A stretch of DNA of 37,212 bases from Ceratorhiza oryzae-sativae. Taxonomy: Eukaryota; Basidiomycota; Agaricomycetes; Cantharellales; Ceratobasidiaceae. This document shows, one piece after another, positions 36,269-37,212 of this stretch (the first letter of the stretch is position 1; every line of letters starts with the position of its first letter). The notes under the pieces were generated by a model that was not told the origin of the DNA, did not search any database, and saw nothing but the letters and a program-made list of their open reading frames with translations. Location: NCBI GenBank assembly GCA_030998015.1, contig JARWMV010000140.1:1-37212 (forward strand). Direction: 5' to 3'. Position numbers and translations under genes: made by a program.

Positions 36269-36440
36269 CCGCCGGCGTTAGAGGGAATCCTAAAGATTCC
36301 CTCGTAGAAAATGACGACCGTTCGTCATTTTCAGCCGGCGGCTAAATATCGATATTATGCCGCGCACTAGCAATCGCAAACGGTTGCGATTGCTCACGTT
36401 GGTTGGTGGGACAAGTCCCACCAGCAACTAACGCGCGCGG
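36269..36440 (+). mobile_element. GC element, family A copy 18 (short form)
   Basis: 172 bp in the HEG upstream of atp9. Confidence 0.9.
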
Positions 36441-36946
36441 GCCTATTGTCCTCAAGTCCCCAAAAATGAAATTTCCCTACAACACAAAAACACTGGGAAT
36501 GTGTATGAAACAATAAAATTTACTACATACTCCTTGCCATGCATAAGAGAATTCTGTGAACCTTTTTACTCTCCAACTGGAATAAAAATTATTCCTAATA
36601 ACATAGGTGAATTATTGACTCCATTGGGGTTATGTTATCTGATCTGCGATGATGGAAGTTTTTGCAATAAAAGTAGACGAGTAACATTAGCTACAAATTG
36701 CTTTACTTTGAGGGAAGTTCAACTTTTAGTTCGAGCTCTTGAAGATAATTTCAACTTAGTATGTTCTATCCATAAACATGGAGACGGAAAGGTAGTCAGA
36801 ATTTTATCTAAATCTTTACCTGTTTTACCAGAGTTATTGAAAGATAGAATGCCAAGCATGATGTTGTACAAAATAGGTCTTTAATAGGATCATATTATGT
36901 ATGAAAAAAAAACAAAATTTAGACGTTAGTTTAAGAACCTTATTGA

Positions 36947-37212
<266 letters not shown>

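Larger units (their letters stand above)
35830..36884 (+). pseudogene. LAGLIDADG homing endonuclease upstream of atp9, interrupted
   Basis: Single-domain type: IAPSDEDKPKVKRFTREQQ, then QILVGLILGDLWANK (motif about 36018-36062), RFRFKQGICHKAYL, (family J insertion 36121-36250), YHLYDF, (family A insertion 36269-36440), YCPQVPK, TGNVYETIKFTTYSLPC, LCYLICDDGSF, LREVQLLVRALEDNFNLVC and LPVLPELLKDRMPSMMLYKI with a stop at 36882-36884. The part after 36440 is free of insertions and stops. It separates the atp9 relic from functional atp9. Confidence 0.8.

Overview
This window is fungal mitochondrial DNA. It carries nad2, nad3, cox3 and the start of atp9, all on the + strand, plus one tRNA-Ser(UGA). 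The coding exons are AT-rich and split by group I introns. LAGLIDADG and GIY-YIG homing endonuclease genes (HEGs) are abundant. The nad2-nad3 pair is separated by only two bases, an arrangement common in fungal mtDNA. The species cannot be named from the sequence. Large intron load plus hundreds of GC-rich palindromes recalls fungi known for mobile hairpin elements, but this is only an analogy.

Layout: 1-4490 holds a broken 5' copy of nad2, a fused pair of decayed LAGLIDADG HEGs and a third decayed HEG. 4494-11606 is nad2 in three exons with two introns, the second being a composite of two intron/HEG units. 11609-16370 is nad3 fused in frame to GIY-YIG HEG sequence, followed by a second nad3 C-terminal copy with its own HEG. 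16370-19010 is intergenic and repeat-rich. 19011-31768 is cox3 in five exons (810 nt in total, 269 aa) with four introns; the first contains a displaced copy of exon 1 and the second a copy of cox3 5'-flanking sequence. 31769-34440 is repeat-rich intergenic DNA with trnS. 34441-36950 holds another nad2 5' relic, an HEG tail, a relic of the atp9 leader and start, and an HEG. 36953 to the end is atp9 exon 1 and the beginning of its intron.

Two layers of mobility are superimposed. First, HEG units have repeatedly invaded genes and carried a piece of the neighbouring coding sequence with them, leaving displaced relics of the invaded gene (nad3, cox3, nad2 twice or more, atp9). Second, at least a dozen families of GC-rich palindromic elements have inserted into HEGs, introns, relics and each other, but not into the functional exons. 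Several families leave precise junctions: removing the element and one flanking duplicate restores the HEG reading frame. In two families (here called G and H) a short internal sequence is complementary to the target duplication and changes together with it between copies. That covariation is the most unusual signal in the window.

Family letters (A, B, C and so on) are local names for this report. Coordinates of exons follow reading-frame joins and the usual group I pattern (U before the intron, G at its end) where possible. HEG products are inferred by recognition of motifs, with no database search.
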